DNA of 64,000 nt from an uncultured Candidatus Saccharibacteria bacterium (lineage in GTDB: Bacteria > Patescibacteriota > Saccharimonadia > Saccharimonadales > Saccharimonadaceae), in assembly GCA_937935245.1 (NCBI GenBank), contig CALGXX010000016.1, forward strand, positions 1 through 64,000. The letters are read 5' to 3'. Below are positions 35,869 through 44,513 of the stretch, piece after piece. How positions within the stretch are numbered: the first letter of the stretch is position 1; every line of letters starts with the position of its first letter. The notes beneath the pieces are model-generated. The model saw only the letters and a list, made by a program, of their open reading frames with translations, ran no database searches and was not told the DNA's origin. Both the position numbers and the translations under genes were made by a program.

Positions 35869-36315
35869 GTGATGATAATGACTGCCGCGATGGATTTCTT
35901 GGGCGCGGTATAATTGCTCAGCTAAGATAAGACGGACCAATTGATGTGGAAACACTAAGTTTGATAACGACCAGACGACGTTAGATTTTTGGCGCAAATC
36001 GCTGGTAACTCCGTAAGCGCCACCGATGATGAAGACGATATGCTTGTCGATATGTTCGGTTATTAGGTCAGATAATTCTGGCGATGATAGGTTTTTACCG
36101 CGCTCATCGAGCAAAATAACAAAGTCGTCCGAATTGAGGCGTGAAAAAATACGCTCAGACTCTTCCTGGCGCGCCCTGTCGCCTTCAAAGCTTGAATGCG
36201 GTAGAATAATCATTTCCGCAGCAAAAGGTGCTCGTAGACGCTCTAAAAAACGAGAAACGCCTGGTTGTACCCAGGCTTCATTCTTTTTTCCGATTGTTAT
36301 AATGGTGATTTTCAT
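35863..36315 (-). CDS. rlmH: 23S rRNA pseudouridine-1915 N3-methyltransferase
   Basis: 150 residues from ATG 36315; the longer open frame runs into tRNA-Ser and is spurious. It is a SPOUT-fold methyltransferase with VILLDERGKNLSS, the SAM-binding knot FIIGGAYG and the C-terminal HQLVRLILAEQLYRAQEI followed by a His-rich end (GSHYHHS). It methylates pseudouridine 1915 in the decoding-centre helix of 23S rRNA. It is convergent with comF. Confidence 0.93.
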   Translation of the reverse strand: MKITIITIGKKNEAWVQPGVSRFLERLRAPFAAEMIILPHSSFEGDRARQEESERIFSRLNSDDFVILLDERGKNLSSPELSDLITEHIDKHIVFIIGGAYGVTSDLRQKSNVVWSLSNLVFPHQLVRLILAEQLYRAQEIHRGSHYHHS

Positions 36316-36323
36316 AATATCTA

Positions 36324-36411
36324 TGGCGGAGAGAGAGGGATTCGAACCCTCGATGAGTTGCCCCATACCGCTTTTCGAGAGCGGCCAGTTCAACCACTCC
36401 TGCACCTCTCC
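36324..36411 (-). tRNA. tRNA-Ser (CGA)
   Basis: An 88-nt class II tRNA with GGAGAGG acceptor, anticodon stem CCGCU/AGCGG with loop CUCGAAA, a long variable arm, TTCGAAT loop and encoded CCA. Confidence 0.95.
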
Positions 36412-36432
36412 GTATCTAACTAATTTGGGAAA

Positions 36433-36666
36433 TTATTTTTTATCAGTTTTCTTTGAATCTTTGGAAATTGTCGTGCCGATAGCGATCCAAATAATACTCA
36501 ATAGTAAACTAATGCCTGCCAGTTCAAAGAATGCAATAATCCATTTACCAGCTTCATTCCAAGTTATCATTTCAATAATTACTGCTGCTAACAAGACTGA
36601 AATGGCGGTTACGAGAATCGTGGCAATTGTTAAAAGTGCATATTTTACGTACTTAATAAAATTCAT
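36433..36666 (-). CDS. Small two-helix membrane protein
   Basis: 77 residues when started at ATG 36666, which has a strong AAGGAGGGG site; the longer frame to 36699 overlaps tRNA-Arg. It has two hydrophobic helices (about 8-32 and 42-66) and a Lys/Asp-rich end (SKDSKKTDKK). It is not recognised. It lies between two tRNA genes on the same strand and may be co-transcribed with them. Confidence 0.6.
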   Translation of the reverse strand: MNFIKYVKYALLTIATILVTAISVLLAAVIIEMITWNEAGKWIIAFFELAGISLLLSIIWIAIGTTISKDSKKTDKK

Positions 36667-36684
36667 ACCCCTCCTTAGGTTAAT

Positions 36685-36761
36685 TGGTACACCCGGCAAG
36701 ATTCGAACTTACGACCTCTGGCTCCGCAAGCCAGCGCTCTATCCAGCTGAGCTACGGGTGC
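36685..36761 (-). tRNA. tRNA-Arg (GCG)
   Basis: A 77-nt cloverleaf with acceptor GCACCCG/CGGGUGU (G1-U72), D-arm with AGCUGGAU, anticodon stem CUGGC/GCCAG with loop UUGCGGA, TTCGAAT loop and encoded CCA. The anticodon reads GCG, not the usual ACG that is edited to inosine in most bacteria. Confidence 0.88.
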
Positions 36762-36863
36762 ATACAGCCTTTCAAAAAGGCCGCAACAAAAAATATAAAG
36801 TACTTTCATTGCTATAAAGCACTGAACTTTTGTATTCTACCACATAAAATATAGTCAATCAAG

Positions 36864-37382
36864 CTATAGCTTTATCAGCCGAATAAATTTCTCTAAGGCG
36901 TCTGGCTTAATTTCTTGCATTGGTAGGCGCGCTCCGAGCATGTCGACGATTCTTTCGCCCTCTGCTTCGGAAAAATAAATAGTTAAACCTGGTGAGAATC
37001 GCTTTACTGGCAATAATAGAATCGAATGTTGGTTGTTTTCGTGAATTAATCCAAATGCGCGAAATTCGCTAAAATCGTGTAAAACGTCGGCGATGTAAAT
37101 GCCCTTGGGGCTAATCGCGTAGTTTATTATTTGAGGAGTTTTGTTTGATAATACAAACAAGGCTACAGCCATAATTGGCAATAAAACGGCGAAAGTCCAG
37201 TTCTTAAACACCAAAATTGCCAAAGCCATTAATCCTATCAACACAATGACAAAAAACACGTACCACAATTTACCGCGTTGAACCTGTACGCCTTCTGGTG
37301 CGTTCCAAGCTATCGGCTCGGTTAAATCAATCCTGTCGGGTGATGGCGCTTCAAAGTCTTGGTTTTCTGGACTATCGTTCAT
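36864..37382 (-). CDS. Two-helix membrane protein of unknown function
   Basis: 172 residues. An acidic Pro-rich N-terminus (about 1-38) is followed by two adjacent membrane helices (about 42-62 and 65-82) and a soluble C-terminal domain (about 90-172: AISPKGIYIADVLHDFSEFR, ILLLPVKRFSPGLTIYF). The fold resembles PH-like membrane proteins, but I cannot name a family. It stands alone between the tRNA and pilin-like genes. Confidence 0.65.
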   Translation of the reverse strand: MNDSPENQDFEAPSPDRIDLTEPIAWNAPEGVQVQRGKLWYVFFVIVLIGLMALAILVFKNWTFAVLLPIMAVALFVLSNKTPQIINYAISPKGIYIADVLHDFSEFRAFGLIHENNQHSILLLPVKRFSPGLTIYFSEAEGERIVDMLGARLPMQEIKPDALEKFIRLIKL

Positions 37383-37417
37383 GACGTTAGTATATCACGA
37401 TGAGAATTAGTGAACAA

Positions 37418-37825
37418 TTAAACGTTAGTGGTTGATCCGCCGCTTAAAGCTGCGCCAAGGATGAAGTTGATTATGGCGTAAGCAAAGACCGCGATTAGTA
37501 GACCGATGATTGCATATAAAATTGTGTTTTTGGCGTTTGTGACGGATTCTTTTTTACCGCCAGATATTACATAGCGGAAACCGCCGAAGATTAGCATAAC
37601 GACGCTTAAGACGCCGACACCGAATAGCATAATGTTGATGGCTCGCCTTACGATTGATGAATCACCATTAGCCAAGTTGGATGGTGTATTATCGCCGCGT
37701 GCTGCGTTAATTCCGGCTGGCGCACCACCCTCACCTAACGCAGAAACTGGAGCCGTCACCAAAGCTACGCCGAATCCGATTGTAAGTAGTCCTGTTATAA
37801 TTTTAGAAATATATCCTTTTACCAT
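37418..37825 (-). CDS. VirB2/TrbC-like pilin 7 (separate from cluster)
   Basis: 135 residues. It has a signal peptide (about 1-30, ending VSA), a Gly/Ala/Asn-rich mature start (GEGGAPAGINAARGDN) and two membrane helices (about 62-88 and 102-127) joined by SGGKKESVTNAKNTIL, the same plan and turn as pilins 5 and 6. It lies 3 kb from the cluster on the opposite strand. TATAAT (37832-37837, minus) ends 6 nt before the ATG, so the message is probably leaderless. It may be a condition-specific pilin. Confidence 0.78.
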   Translation of the reverse strand: MVKGYISKIITGLLTIGFGVALVTAPVSALGEGGAPAGINAARGDNTPSNLANGDSSIVRRAINIMLFGVGVLSVVMLIFGGFRYVISGGKKESVTNAKNTILYAIIGLLIAVFAYAIINFILGAALSGGSTTNV

Positions 37826-37897
37826 AATTCTATTATACCCTATTTACGATAAAGCTATTAATAATTACACTTCTATGGTACACTAAATAGTGAATTT

Positions 37898-37990
37898 GGA
37901 GGAGTACCCAAGTGGCTGAAGGGGACGGTTTGCTAAATCGTTAGTATGGAGAGATCTGTAGCGGGGGTTCGAATCCCCCCTCCTCCGCCA
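37898..37990 (+). tRNA. tRNA-Ser (GCU)
   Basis: A 93-nt class II tRNA with GGAGGAG acceptor, anticodon loop UUGCUAA, a long variable arm, TTCGAAT loop and encoded CCA. Confidence 0.95.
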
Positions 37991-38007
37991 AGATTCAGAG
38001 ATAGTAC

Positions 38008-38097
38008 GGAAGGGTGACCGAGTGGTTGAAGGTACCGGTCTTGAAAACCGGCGTGCGGTAAAACGTACCGAGGGTTCGAATCCCTCCCCTTCCGCCA
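38008..38097 (+). tRNA. tRNA-Ser (UGA)
   Basis: A 90-nt class II tRNA with GGAAGGG acceptor, anticodon stem CCGGU/ACCGG, loop CUUGAAA, a long variable arm and encoded CCA. Confidence 0.95.
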
Positions 38098-38118
38098 AAA
38101 CAGTGCTATTGACTTTGA

Positions 38119-38152
38119 AAAATAGGAGATTCGTGCGAGTTTCCTATTTTTA
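38119..38152 (+). terminator. Terminator after tRNA-Ser pair
   Basis: AAAATAGGA (38119-38127) and TCCTATTTT (38142-38150) form a 9-bp stem with T residues continuing after it. It may also serve the convergent VanZ-RDD gene. Confidence 0.7.
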
Positions 38153-38172
38153 TTGGTTATGATGGAGGTTTT

Positions 38173-39264
38173 TTATTTCTCTTGTTTGACTTGAATCGTA
38201 CTTTTGTAACTTGTGCCAGATAGACGATCAAACATAAAACGTCGGTTAAATAACGCTACGACAATTGTAATTAATACGAATAATATGAATGCTAAGAACG
38301 CAATTGCGAGCAGACAGAGAAACAATAGCGAATCTGCTTCCTTATTAAATTCATCCGCAAGGTAAAACAAGCCTGCGGGAATGATGCGAAAATATATCGT
38401 GAGTAAGATTCCTCTGAAAATTGTGCGAATCCATTTTTTATTTTCAAATGTTAGCCCAAACTTTAATAATGCGCTACCAAAAGTTTTACCATTCAGTAGA
38501 GGAATTAGGCTAAAATAGAGGGCTAAAAATAGCGAAAACGGAAGTTGGGTTTTTGATAAGGTGTAAGGAATACGGACGATAACAGCGTCGATTATTAGAG
38601 ATAAACTAATACGAATTCCAGAAACTCGTGAGCCAGCCTCAAGGGATTTTTCATCTATTTCTTCCCTGGACGGAAGTAGCCACGTCGCAAACCAGCCCAG
38701 AAAGTAACCGATACATCCGCCTATCGTGTTCTGGATGATATCATCGACGTCGGATAATCGATAAGGTCCTGAATAGATGAAATAAAGCCCGGATAATTGA
38801 GTTAGCTCAAAGAATAAACTTAAAATAGCTGTCAATAACAACGTCTTTTTAAGGCTACATTTGAAATAGTAGCGCAGGTAAATTCCGAACGGAATGAGCA
38901 TTAAAACGTTGAAAGCAGGAACGTAAAAAGTGGGATGTTTTATCGCCGTAATCCAAGTTGAACTATCTGTTAATACAAGTGGATTGTTCTTTATAAAATC
39001 TGCGACGAATGAAAACGGAATTAAATTCAGATTTTCTGCGTAAGTTGTGTGAACGGATTCTGGATTTGGTAACGGTAAAATAACTAAGAAATATACGGTT
39101 AATAAATACAGAATAAAGGAATAGAAAATCAAAGTCCGCAACTTATTGACGGAGCCGTATTTTCGATAGTTCGCAATCATATACGGCAATGTGATAAGAA
39201 AAGCCAAGATTGGAAAAAGGATTAGTGCGACCTTAATAGAGATTAGATATCTCATAAACTCCAT
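38173..39264 (-). CDS. VanZ-RDD fusion membrane protein
   Basis: About 363 residues from ATG 39264; the open frame extends to 39330 but would overlap the divergent promoter at 39324-39352. The N-terminal two-thirds is a VanZ-like domain with several helices (FILYLLTVYFLVILPLP, NLIPFSFVADF, NVLMLIPFGIYLRYY, LTQLSGLYFIY, SDVDDIIQNTIGG). The C-terminal part resembles an RDD domain (SRVSGIRISLSLIIDAVIVR, LNGKTFGSALLKFGLTF). VanZ proteins are tied to glycopeptide tolerance and RDD proteins to transport; the joint function is unknown. A TATAAT-like box abuts the start. Confidence 0.8.
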   Translation of the reverse strand: MEFMRYLISIKVALILFPILAFLITLPYMIANYRKYGSVNKLRTLIFYSFILYLLTVYFLVILPLPNPESVHTTYAENLNLIPFSFVADFIKNNPLVLTDSSTWITAIKHPTFYVPAFNVLMLIPFGIYLRYYFKCSLKKTLLLTAILSLFFELTQLSGLYFIYSGPYRLSDVDDIIQNTIGGCIGYFLGWFATWLLPSREEIDEKSLEAGSRVSGIRISLSLIIDAVIVRIPYTLSKTQLPFSLFLALYFSLIPLLNGKTFGSALLKFGLTFENKKWIRTIFRGILLTIYFRIIPAGLFYLADEFNKEADSLLFLCLLAIAFLAFILFVLITIVVALFNRRFMFDRLSGTSYKSTIQVKQEK

Positions 39265-39323
39265 TATACTAAATATTTTCTCTGTAAAATTCAGGATGAC
39301 TATTTCTATGCTGGGAAATATAC

Positions 39324-39352
39324 TTGACAAAAAACAAAGCTTATGCTAACAT
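39324..39352 (+). promoter_or_regulatory. Strong promoter upstream of small protein
   Basis: TTGACA (39324-39329) and TAACAT (39347-39352) are separated by 17 bp, giving a leader of about 38 nt before the ATG at 39397. Confidence 0.65.
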
Positions 39353-39396
39353 TATAACCAGTATTCTAAAAATAGATACAAAAAGAAAGAATAAAA

Positions 39397-39738
39397 ATGA
39401 ATTTAGTACAACAGTTTTTCACCGTTACAACTATGTTTGTCAGTTTGAATGTAGCGTTTGGTGTGCTGCTGCACGACACCAACGTCGATAAAGCGTTTTT
39501 GTCATCTTGGAAAACATATAGCGTTCAAAGTGACGTTGATGATGAAATAAGAATGCCAGAAACAAAGCCCCATACTCATCCAGAACATGCTCAATTGTCA
39601 AATGTGTTGAAAGAAGGTTCAGCGCGACCGCGAACTACGCCTCGTAACAACGATAAGAAGCGATTGCGCCAAAAATATGCCGCCCGTGGTCAACATACTT
39701 TTGACGGATATCACCTTGATTTTGAAGGTATAGGCTAG
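39397..39738 (+). CDS. Small membrane-anchored basic protein
   Basis: 113 residues. One hydrophobic N-terminal segment (about 5-27) is followed by a polar tail with His/Pro-rich (MPETKPHTHPEHAQ) and Lys/Arg-rich (RTTPRNNDKKRLRQKYAARG) stretches. It is not recognised. It has its own strong promoter and stands alone, ending 1 bp before the valS stop on the other strand. Confidence 0.55.
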   Translation: MNLVQQFFTVTTMFVSLNVAFGVLLHDTNVDKAFLSSWKTYSVQSDVDDEIRMPETKPHTHPEHAQLSNVLKEGSARPRTTPRNNDKKRLRQKYAARGQHTFDGYHLDFEGIG

Positions 39739-39739
39739 G

Positions 39740-42295
39740 CTATTTTAAGCTAATCACTTCCAGTTCTGAAACAAGCCGAGTAATAATTTTTTCTTGCTCG
39801 GCTAATTGCTCGCGAGTTTCCTCGACAAGGTGAGCTGGCGCCTTCTCAACGTAAGTCGGATTTTCCAGGCGCTTCTTTAATCCTGCCAATTTCTGACGTG
39901 CTTCGGCTAGGCGTATTTCCAGATTTTCTTGATGCTGGTACAGAGTTTCACTATCGATATCTAGCCATGCTTCCCTGTTTGCAGCCGCTAATCTCAGTCC
40001 GCGCGGTTGATCCGTGTGCTCAATTGCCTCAAGCCGCATAAGATGCTTAATTGTGTCTTGATTGTCAGTGATAAGACTGTCGTTGCCGTATAGTAAGCGA
40101 TATTTCTTATTTCCTGGCAGTTCAGTAATCACCCAGCGACCTTCAGCGACCAGAAGCTTAAGCTGCTCGAATTGCTCGGCGGCAATCGGATCGAATTTTT
40201 CTGGAGTTGGCCAAGCTTCACGCATCAAAATGCCGTCGGTGTAATTAAGCGTTTGCCAAATAGTTTCCGTAACGAACGGCGCAAATGGATGAGCGATTTT
40301 CAGAGAAGTTGCCAAAACCCAAGATAACAACGGACGATTGATCGCGGTTTTAGACGATTCAATGTACCAGTCAGCCACGTCGTCCCAAATAGTGTGGTAA
40401 ACAGTTTCTGATGCCTCTGAGAAGCGATATTGCTCTATTCTAACAGCAATGTTGTTGGCGGCGTCGTTCAATTGGCGAATAATCCAGTGATCGGCCGGAG
40501 TTTGTGGCTCTAAGTCAACAATTTGGTGGTTGTCGCCAATTTGTGCCTCGACAAACCTGGCAATATTCCATAATTTATTACAAAAATTACGTGCCGCAAT
40601 AACTGACCCCTTGTTGAAGGCTTGGCTTTGAGCGGGCGCTCGCCCAGAAATAACTCCCATGCGCGTTGCGTCAGATCCGAATTCCGCAACCAATTCCATT
40701 GGATTAATGACATTACCCTTAGACTTGGACATTTTTTGATTGTGCTCATCATTAACCATTCCGTGCAGATAAACTTCCTTGAACGGCAACTTCCCTGTTC
40801 GGTATAGACTAAGCATGATCATTCGAGAAACCCATGCGCGCATAATATCCATACCAGTTTCCATCATGTCAGTTGGGAAATAATTAGCTAAATCGCCGCC
40901 AGTTAAGTAATCTGTTACGATGTATGGCCATTGACCAGATGAGAACCAAGTATCAAAGGTGTCTTCTTCCCTGATATATGTTGTGCCATTTACAACAATA
41001 CTCTGCTCGTTAGTGCGAGTGTCGAATATCCAATCCTTAGGGTCGTTTTCATTTACAAACGCAGGAATTGGTATTCCCCATGGAATTTGTCGTGAAATAT
41101 TCCAGTCTTTCAATTGCTCAAGATATGCGATGAGTTCTTTACGCTTGGATGCTGGATAAAAAGCAATTTCTTCTTTTTTAAGCGCGTCAATTGCTGGCTG
41201 TGCGAGTGATTGCGTTTTAATAAACCACTGCTCTTTAATCATTGGCTCAATCACGCTGCCACATTTATAACAATGTCCAACGGCGTGTTCAATTTCAGTT
41301 TCACCACGGCGTAGCTCCAGTGCCTCCAACGACTCCAAAACTCGAGCACGAGCTTCTACTGGCGTTAATCCTAAGAACTGCGCTGGCACATTTATCATCT
41401 TCCCTTCTGGGCTGATGATTGATTCTAAAGGCAAATCATGGCGTTTTGCAATTTCAAAGTCGTTCGGGTCGTGTGCTGGCGTAATCTTAACTGCACCGGT
41501 GCCGTAGCTCATATCGACGTATTCGTCCGCGATGATAGGAATTTCCTTATCGACAATTGGCAGTAAAATGCGAGTTCCAACCAATTTTTTGTATCGCTCG
41601 TCGTCTGGATGAACCGCTACAGCAACGTCACCAAGCATAGTTTCTGGGCGCGTAGTAGCTACGATAATCTCGCCAATTTTATCTAATGTCGGGTAAGCTA
41701 TTTTCCACAACTTCCCTTTCTCATTCTTATGTTCTACCTCGATGTCGGCAAAGCTGGTTTGGTGCTTGGTACAGTAATTAACAATCCTCTCACCCCTGTA
41801 AACTAAATTGTCATCCCACATTTTCTTAAATGTATCGTATACGGTGTTGATGACTTTGTCGTCCAGAGTGAATGTCAAATGCTTCCATGATGCACTAACA
41901 CCTAACGCGCGCAATTGCAGCTCCATATTGCCGCGTTTTTCTTGTACAAAATTCCAAACTTGACTATACAATTGGTCACGTGAAAAATCGAAGCGACTCT
42001 TCCCTTGCTTCGTCAATTCTCTTTCATACACAACCCAAGTTTCAAACCCAGCGTGGTCGGCGCCTGGAATAAATACGGCGTCGTCACCCTTCATTCGGTG
42101 ATAGCGAATCAGAATGTCCTTCAGATTCATATCGAGTGCGTGCCCAATGTGAAGATTACCGTTCGCATTAGGTGGTGGCATAATGATTGAATATGGCTTA
42201 CCTACCCCTGTTGGTTCTAAAGCCTCACTGGTTTCCCATAGGGCGTAAATATTCGGTTCGTAATCGTTTGGTATGTATTGTTTAGCTAGCTGCAT
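39740..42295 (-). CDS. valS: Valyl-tRNA synthetase
   Basis: 851 residues. The class I synthetase has the HIGH motif in PPPNANGNLHIGHAL (about residue 40-54), the editing domain with TTRPETMLGD, the KMSKS loop QKMSKSKGN and an anticodon-binding domain. The C-terminus (about 790-851) is a coiled-coil arm, as in full bacterial ValRS. It charges tRNA-Val. Its 160-bp leader (42296-42456) contains two hairpin-forming inverted repeats and a palindrome at the -10 region; no T-box signature was seen. Confidence 0.96.
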   Translation of the reverse strand: MQLAKQYIPNDYEPNIYALWETSEALEPTGVGKPYSIIMPPPNANGNLHIGHALDMNLKDILIRYHRMKGDDAVFIPGADHAGFETWVVYERELTKQGKSRFDFSRDQLYSQVWNFVQEKRGNMELQLRALGVSASWKHLTFTLDDKVINTVYDTFKKMWDDNLVYRGERIVNYCTKHQTSFADIEVEHKNEKGKLWKIAYPTLDKIGEIIVATTRPETMLGDVAVAVHPDDERYKKLVGTRILLPIVDKEIPIIADEYVDMSYGTGAVKITPAHDPNDFEIAKRHDLPLESIISPEGKMINVPAQFLGLTPVEARARVLESLEALELRRGETEIEHAVGHCYKCGSVIEPMIKEQWFIKTQSLAQPAIDALKKEEIAFYPASKRKELIAYLEQLKDWNISRQIPWGIPIPAFVNENDPKDWIFDTRTNEQSIVVNGTTYIREEDTFDTWFSSGQWPYIVTDYLTGGDLANYFPTDMMETGMDIMRAWVSRMIMLSLYRTGKLPFKEVYLHGMVNDEHNQKMSKSKGNVINPMELVAEFGSDATRMGVISGRAPAQSQAFNKGSVIAARNFCNKLWNIARFVEAQIGDNHQIVDLEPQTPADHWIIRQLNDAANNIAVRIEQYRFSEASETVYHTIWDDVADWYIESSKTAINRPLLSWVLATSLKIAHPFAPFVTETIWQTLNYTDGILMREAWPTPEKFDPIAAEQFEQLKLLVAEGRWVITELPGNKKYRLLYGNDSLITDNQDTIKHLMRLEAIEHTDQPRGLRLAAANREAWLDIDSETLYQHQENLEIRLAEARQKLAGLKKRLENPTYVEKAPAHLVEETREQLAEQEKIITRLVSELEVISLK

Positions 42296-42415
42296 AAGTT
42301 ATTCCATGGTTTTTTCATGTGAAAAAAGACAAAAGAAAACAAAGTAGCTTTTCACGTGCAAAAGCTCTTATTTACGTAATCCTCTAATTTCTCCACATGT
42401 TTATATTACATCTTA

Positions 42416-42438
42416 ATTATACCACAAATTTATGTGGT
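42416..42438 (-). promoter_or_regulatory. valS -10 box and adjoining palindrome
   Basis: TATAAT on the minus strand (42416-42421) abuts a palindrome ACCACA-AATTTA-TGTGGT (42421-42438), which lies where the -35/-10 spacer would be. It could bind a regulator or be a weak terminator of the femAB-like gene. No -35 match is visible. Confidence 0.4.
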
Positions 42439-42456
42439 GTGATGGATGAAATAAGG

Positions 42457-43383
42457 TTATTTTCTGATCGTTTGATACGCTCGATATAGCCAATATTGAA
42501 GTGGCTTTAAGGGGAGTTCCCAAGTTGACCCAGAATAAATATCTTCGCCGCCGAACGATCGCTTAAACTTCGTAAAGCCAGCCCACGGGTGATTTTTTGG
42601 TGCGTTTTCAGGCGCAATTCCGTATAAATCGACTTTCTCCATTTGACGATGTTTTGCATCGATTATCGCTTCGGTGAGCAGGGCGGTTCCAGCGTTGAGC
42701 TTGCGATATTCTGGCGTAGAATTTGCTGCTGCATGTGCGTAAATTCGAGTTGTTTTTGAGTCGAAGAATAGGGCAGTAGCAATTACTTTATTGTTGTATG
42801 TTGCGTACCAAAATGAGGCGTTCTTTGATGGCAGTAGGGAACCAGCTTGCTTATGAAAATATGAATCTGGGTGCGGCGACATGCCGGTTCGTTTGGCAAC
42901 TTCGTGTATCAATTCTAGGAAATATTTAATATCGTCCGGGTTTTGAGATTGATGAACCGTTACACCTTTTTTGTGATAATTCCTATAACAATTCCTTACG
43001 GGTTGTGTCATACTTGCTATAATTTCTTCCTCTGGCTGCTGGAGGTTGATAACATGCGTATGTTCTGGCTGTAAATGGACGTAAGTGGCTTTCTTCCAAT
43101 GCTCATCAGATAACACCTTAGAAAAGGTGGGTTTAATTGGTCCGACTCTGAGGAAAGTTACGCCAAGTTTTTTGCCGAGCTCCGCTAAGTCTTTTAGTGC
43201 CAATCGTAATGCTTCTTCGTTAATAGCGGTTGGACCGAAGGGGCAATATAAGCGAGAATTGCCCGTGCCGTGCTCTAATATTGCGAAATATTCCCATCCT
43301 TCGCCTCTGTTGTGAAAGACTTTTCGACCGAGTGATTGTTGAAATTTTTCCCAGGCTGATGATTGTAGAAAATGTTGATTCAT
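42457..43383 (-). CDS. FemAB-family aminoacyltransferase
   Basis: 308 residues with the FemX/FemAB fold of two GNAT-like domains. Visible parts are FLQSSAWEKFQQSLGRKVFH at the N-terminus, LRVGPIKP, PEHTHVINLQQPEEEIIASM, and the C-terminal GTALLTEAIIDAKHRQMEKVDLYGIAPE then FKRSFGGEDIYS. Fem enzymes add amino acids from aminoacyl-tRNA to the lipid II stem to build the interpeptide bridge. This suggests Gram-positive-type cross-linked peptidoglycan. It lies between tsaD and valS on the same strand. Confidence 0.85.
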   Translation of the reverse strand: MNQHFLQSSAWEKFQQSLGRKVFHNRGEGWEYFAILEHGTGNSRLYCPFGPTAINEEALRLALKDLAELGKKLGVTFLRVGPIKPTFSKVLSDEHWKKATYVHLQPEHTHVINLQQPEEEIIASMTQPVRNCYRNYHKKGVTVHQSQNPDDIKYFLELIHEVAKRTGMSPHPDSYFHKQAGSLLPSKNASFWYATYNNKVIATALFFDSKTTRIYAHAAANSTPEYRKLNAGTALLTEAIIDAKHRQMEKVDLYGIAPENAPKNHPWAGFTKFKRSFGGEDIYSGSTWELPLKPLQYWLYRAYQTIRK

Positions 43384-43401
43384 GTTGTAATCCTCACAAC
43401 G

Positions 43402-44472
43402 CTATATTGCTGTCATTGATAAACTTGGCTGAACTTCTAAATCGTATGGATCTGTCGGTTCGTCAATTTGAGATCTGAAATAACCGAGAGTGGCAATCAT
43501 CGCGGCGTTATCTGTACAGAGTTGAATAGGGGCGTATTCGATGTCAATTGGCAAAGCTTCGCGTAATTGACGGCGCAATTCTTGATTAGCTGCGACTCCG
43601 CCAGCGATTACGACGGAAGCTGGCTGGAAATTGTCAAACGCCTTCTTGGTCTTGTTTACGAGAGTTTTTATGGCTGTATACTGGAAACTCGCTGCCATAT
43701 TACGTCGTAATTCGTCATCTACGAGCGCTGGAAGCTCATGAGAGGGAAAAGTGAAGTCTTTACCGACTTCGTGCTGAACAGCTCTCAAAACGGCTGTCTT
43801 AAGTCCAGAGAAGGAAAAATCGTATTCGCCGGATAGTTTGGCGATAGGCAAGTGAAACGCGTGTGGATCGCCAAGCTCAGCAGCTTTAGCAATAGCTGGA
43901 CCGCCAGGATATGGCAAGCCGATGATTTTAGCAACTTTATCAAACGCTTCGCCAACCGCGTCGTCTTGGGTTTGTCCGATAAGCTGATAATCACAGTGAT
44001 TTTTAAATAGGACAAGTTGTGAATGCCCGCCTGAAACGATCAACGAAAGCATAGGGAATGACGGTTGTTGTTTCGGCAATGTTAGAGACAAATTGTCGGA
44101 TTGATTATTGATAAAATTGGCGTACACGTGAGCTTCTACGTGATGAATCTTAAAGAGCGGCTTATTGTGAATAATAGCGAGAGTTCTAGCGGCGAGAGTA
44201 CCGATTAATAGAGAGCCAATAAGCCCCGGCGCGTAAGTAACGGCGATGGCGTCGATATCATCCCAAGTACAATTTGCGTCAGACAAAGCTTTTTTAATGA
44301 CGGGATTTACAACTTCCAAATGACTACGAGCGGCAATTTCTGGAATGACTCCGCCGTATTCTGCGTGAATATCAATTTGTGAATTGACGACATTTGAAAG
44401 CAAGCGTTCGCCATCTTCAACTATTGACGCCGCTGTTTCGTCACAACTGGATTCAATTCCCAAAATCCTCAT
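43402..44472 (-). CDS. tsaD: tRNA N6-adenosine threonylcarbamoyltransferase TsaD
   Basis: 356 residues. It has the ASKHA signature start ILGIESSCDETAASIVEDG, the metal-binding HHVEAHVYANF (HxxxH), VSGGHSQLVLF and VIAGGVAANQELR. With TsaB, TsaC and TsaE it makes t6A37 in ANN-decoding tRNAs, an essential modification. Partner genes are not in this window. It is divergent from the MurE-like gene with a 41-bp gap. Confidence 0.95.
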   Translation of the reverse strand: MRILGIESSCDETAASIVEDGERLLSNVVNSQIDIHAEYGGVIPEIAARSHLEVVNPVIKKALSDANCTWDDIDAIAVTYAPGLIGSLLIGTLAARTLAIIHNKPLFKIHHVEAHVYANFINNQSDNLSLTLPKQQPSFPMLSLIVSGGHSQLVLFKNHCDYQLIGQTQDDAVGEAFDKVAKIIGLPYPGGPAIAKAAELGDPHAFHLPIAKLSGEYDFSFSGLKTAVLRAVQHEVGKDFTFPSHELPALVDDELRRNMAASFQYTAIKTLVNKTKKAFDNFQPASVVIAGGVAANQELRRQLREALPIDIEYAPIQLCTDNAAMIATLGYFRSQIDEPTDPYDLEVQPSLSMTAI

Positions 44473-44513
44473 TTGTTTTTATTATAGCAAATATAAGTGG
44501 TAAAATGGGTATT

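Noticed and set aside
36316..36405. Upstream extension of the rlmH frame
   Set aside because: It is the translated tRNA-Ser(CGA).
37883..38098. 71-residue minus-strand ORF
   Set aside because: It is the complement of two tRNA-Ser genes.
42296..42456. T-box riboswitch for valS
   Set aside because: The conserved T-box sequence and a specifier stem with a valine codon were not found.
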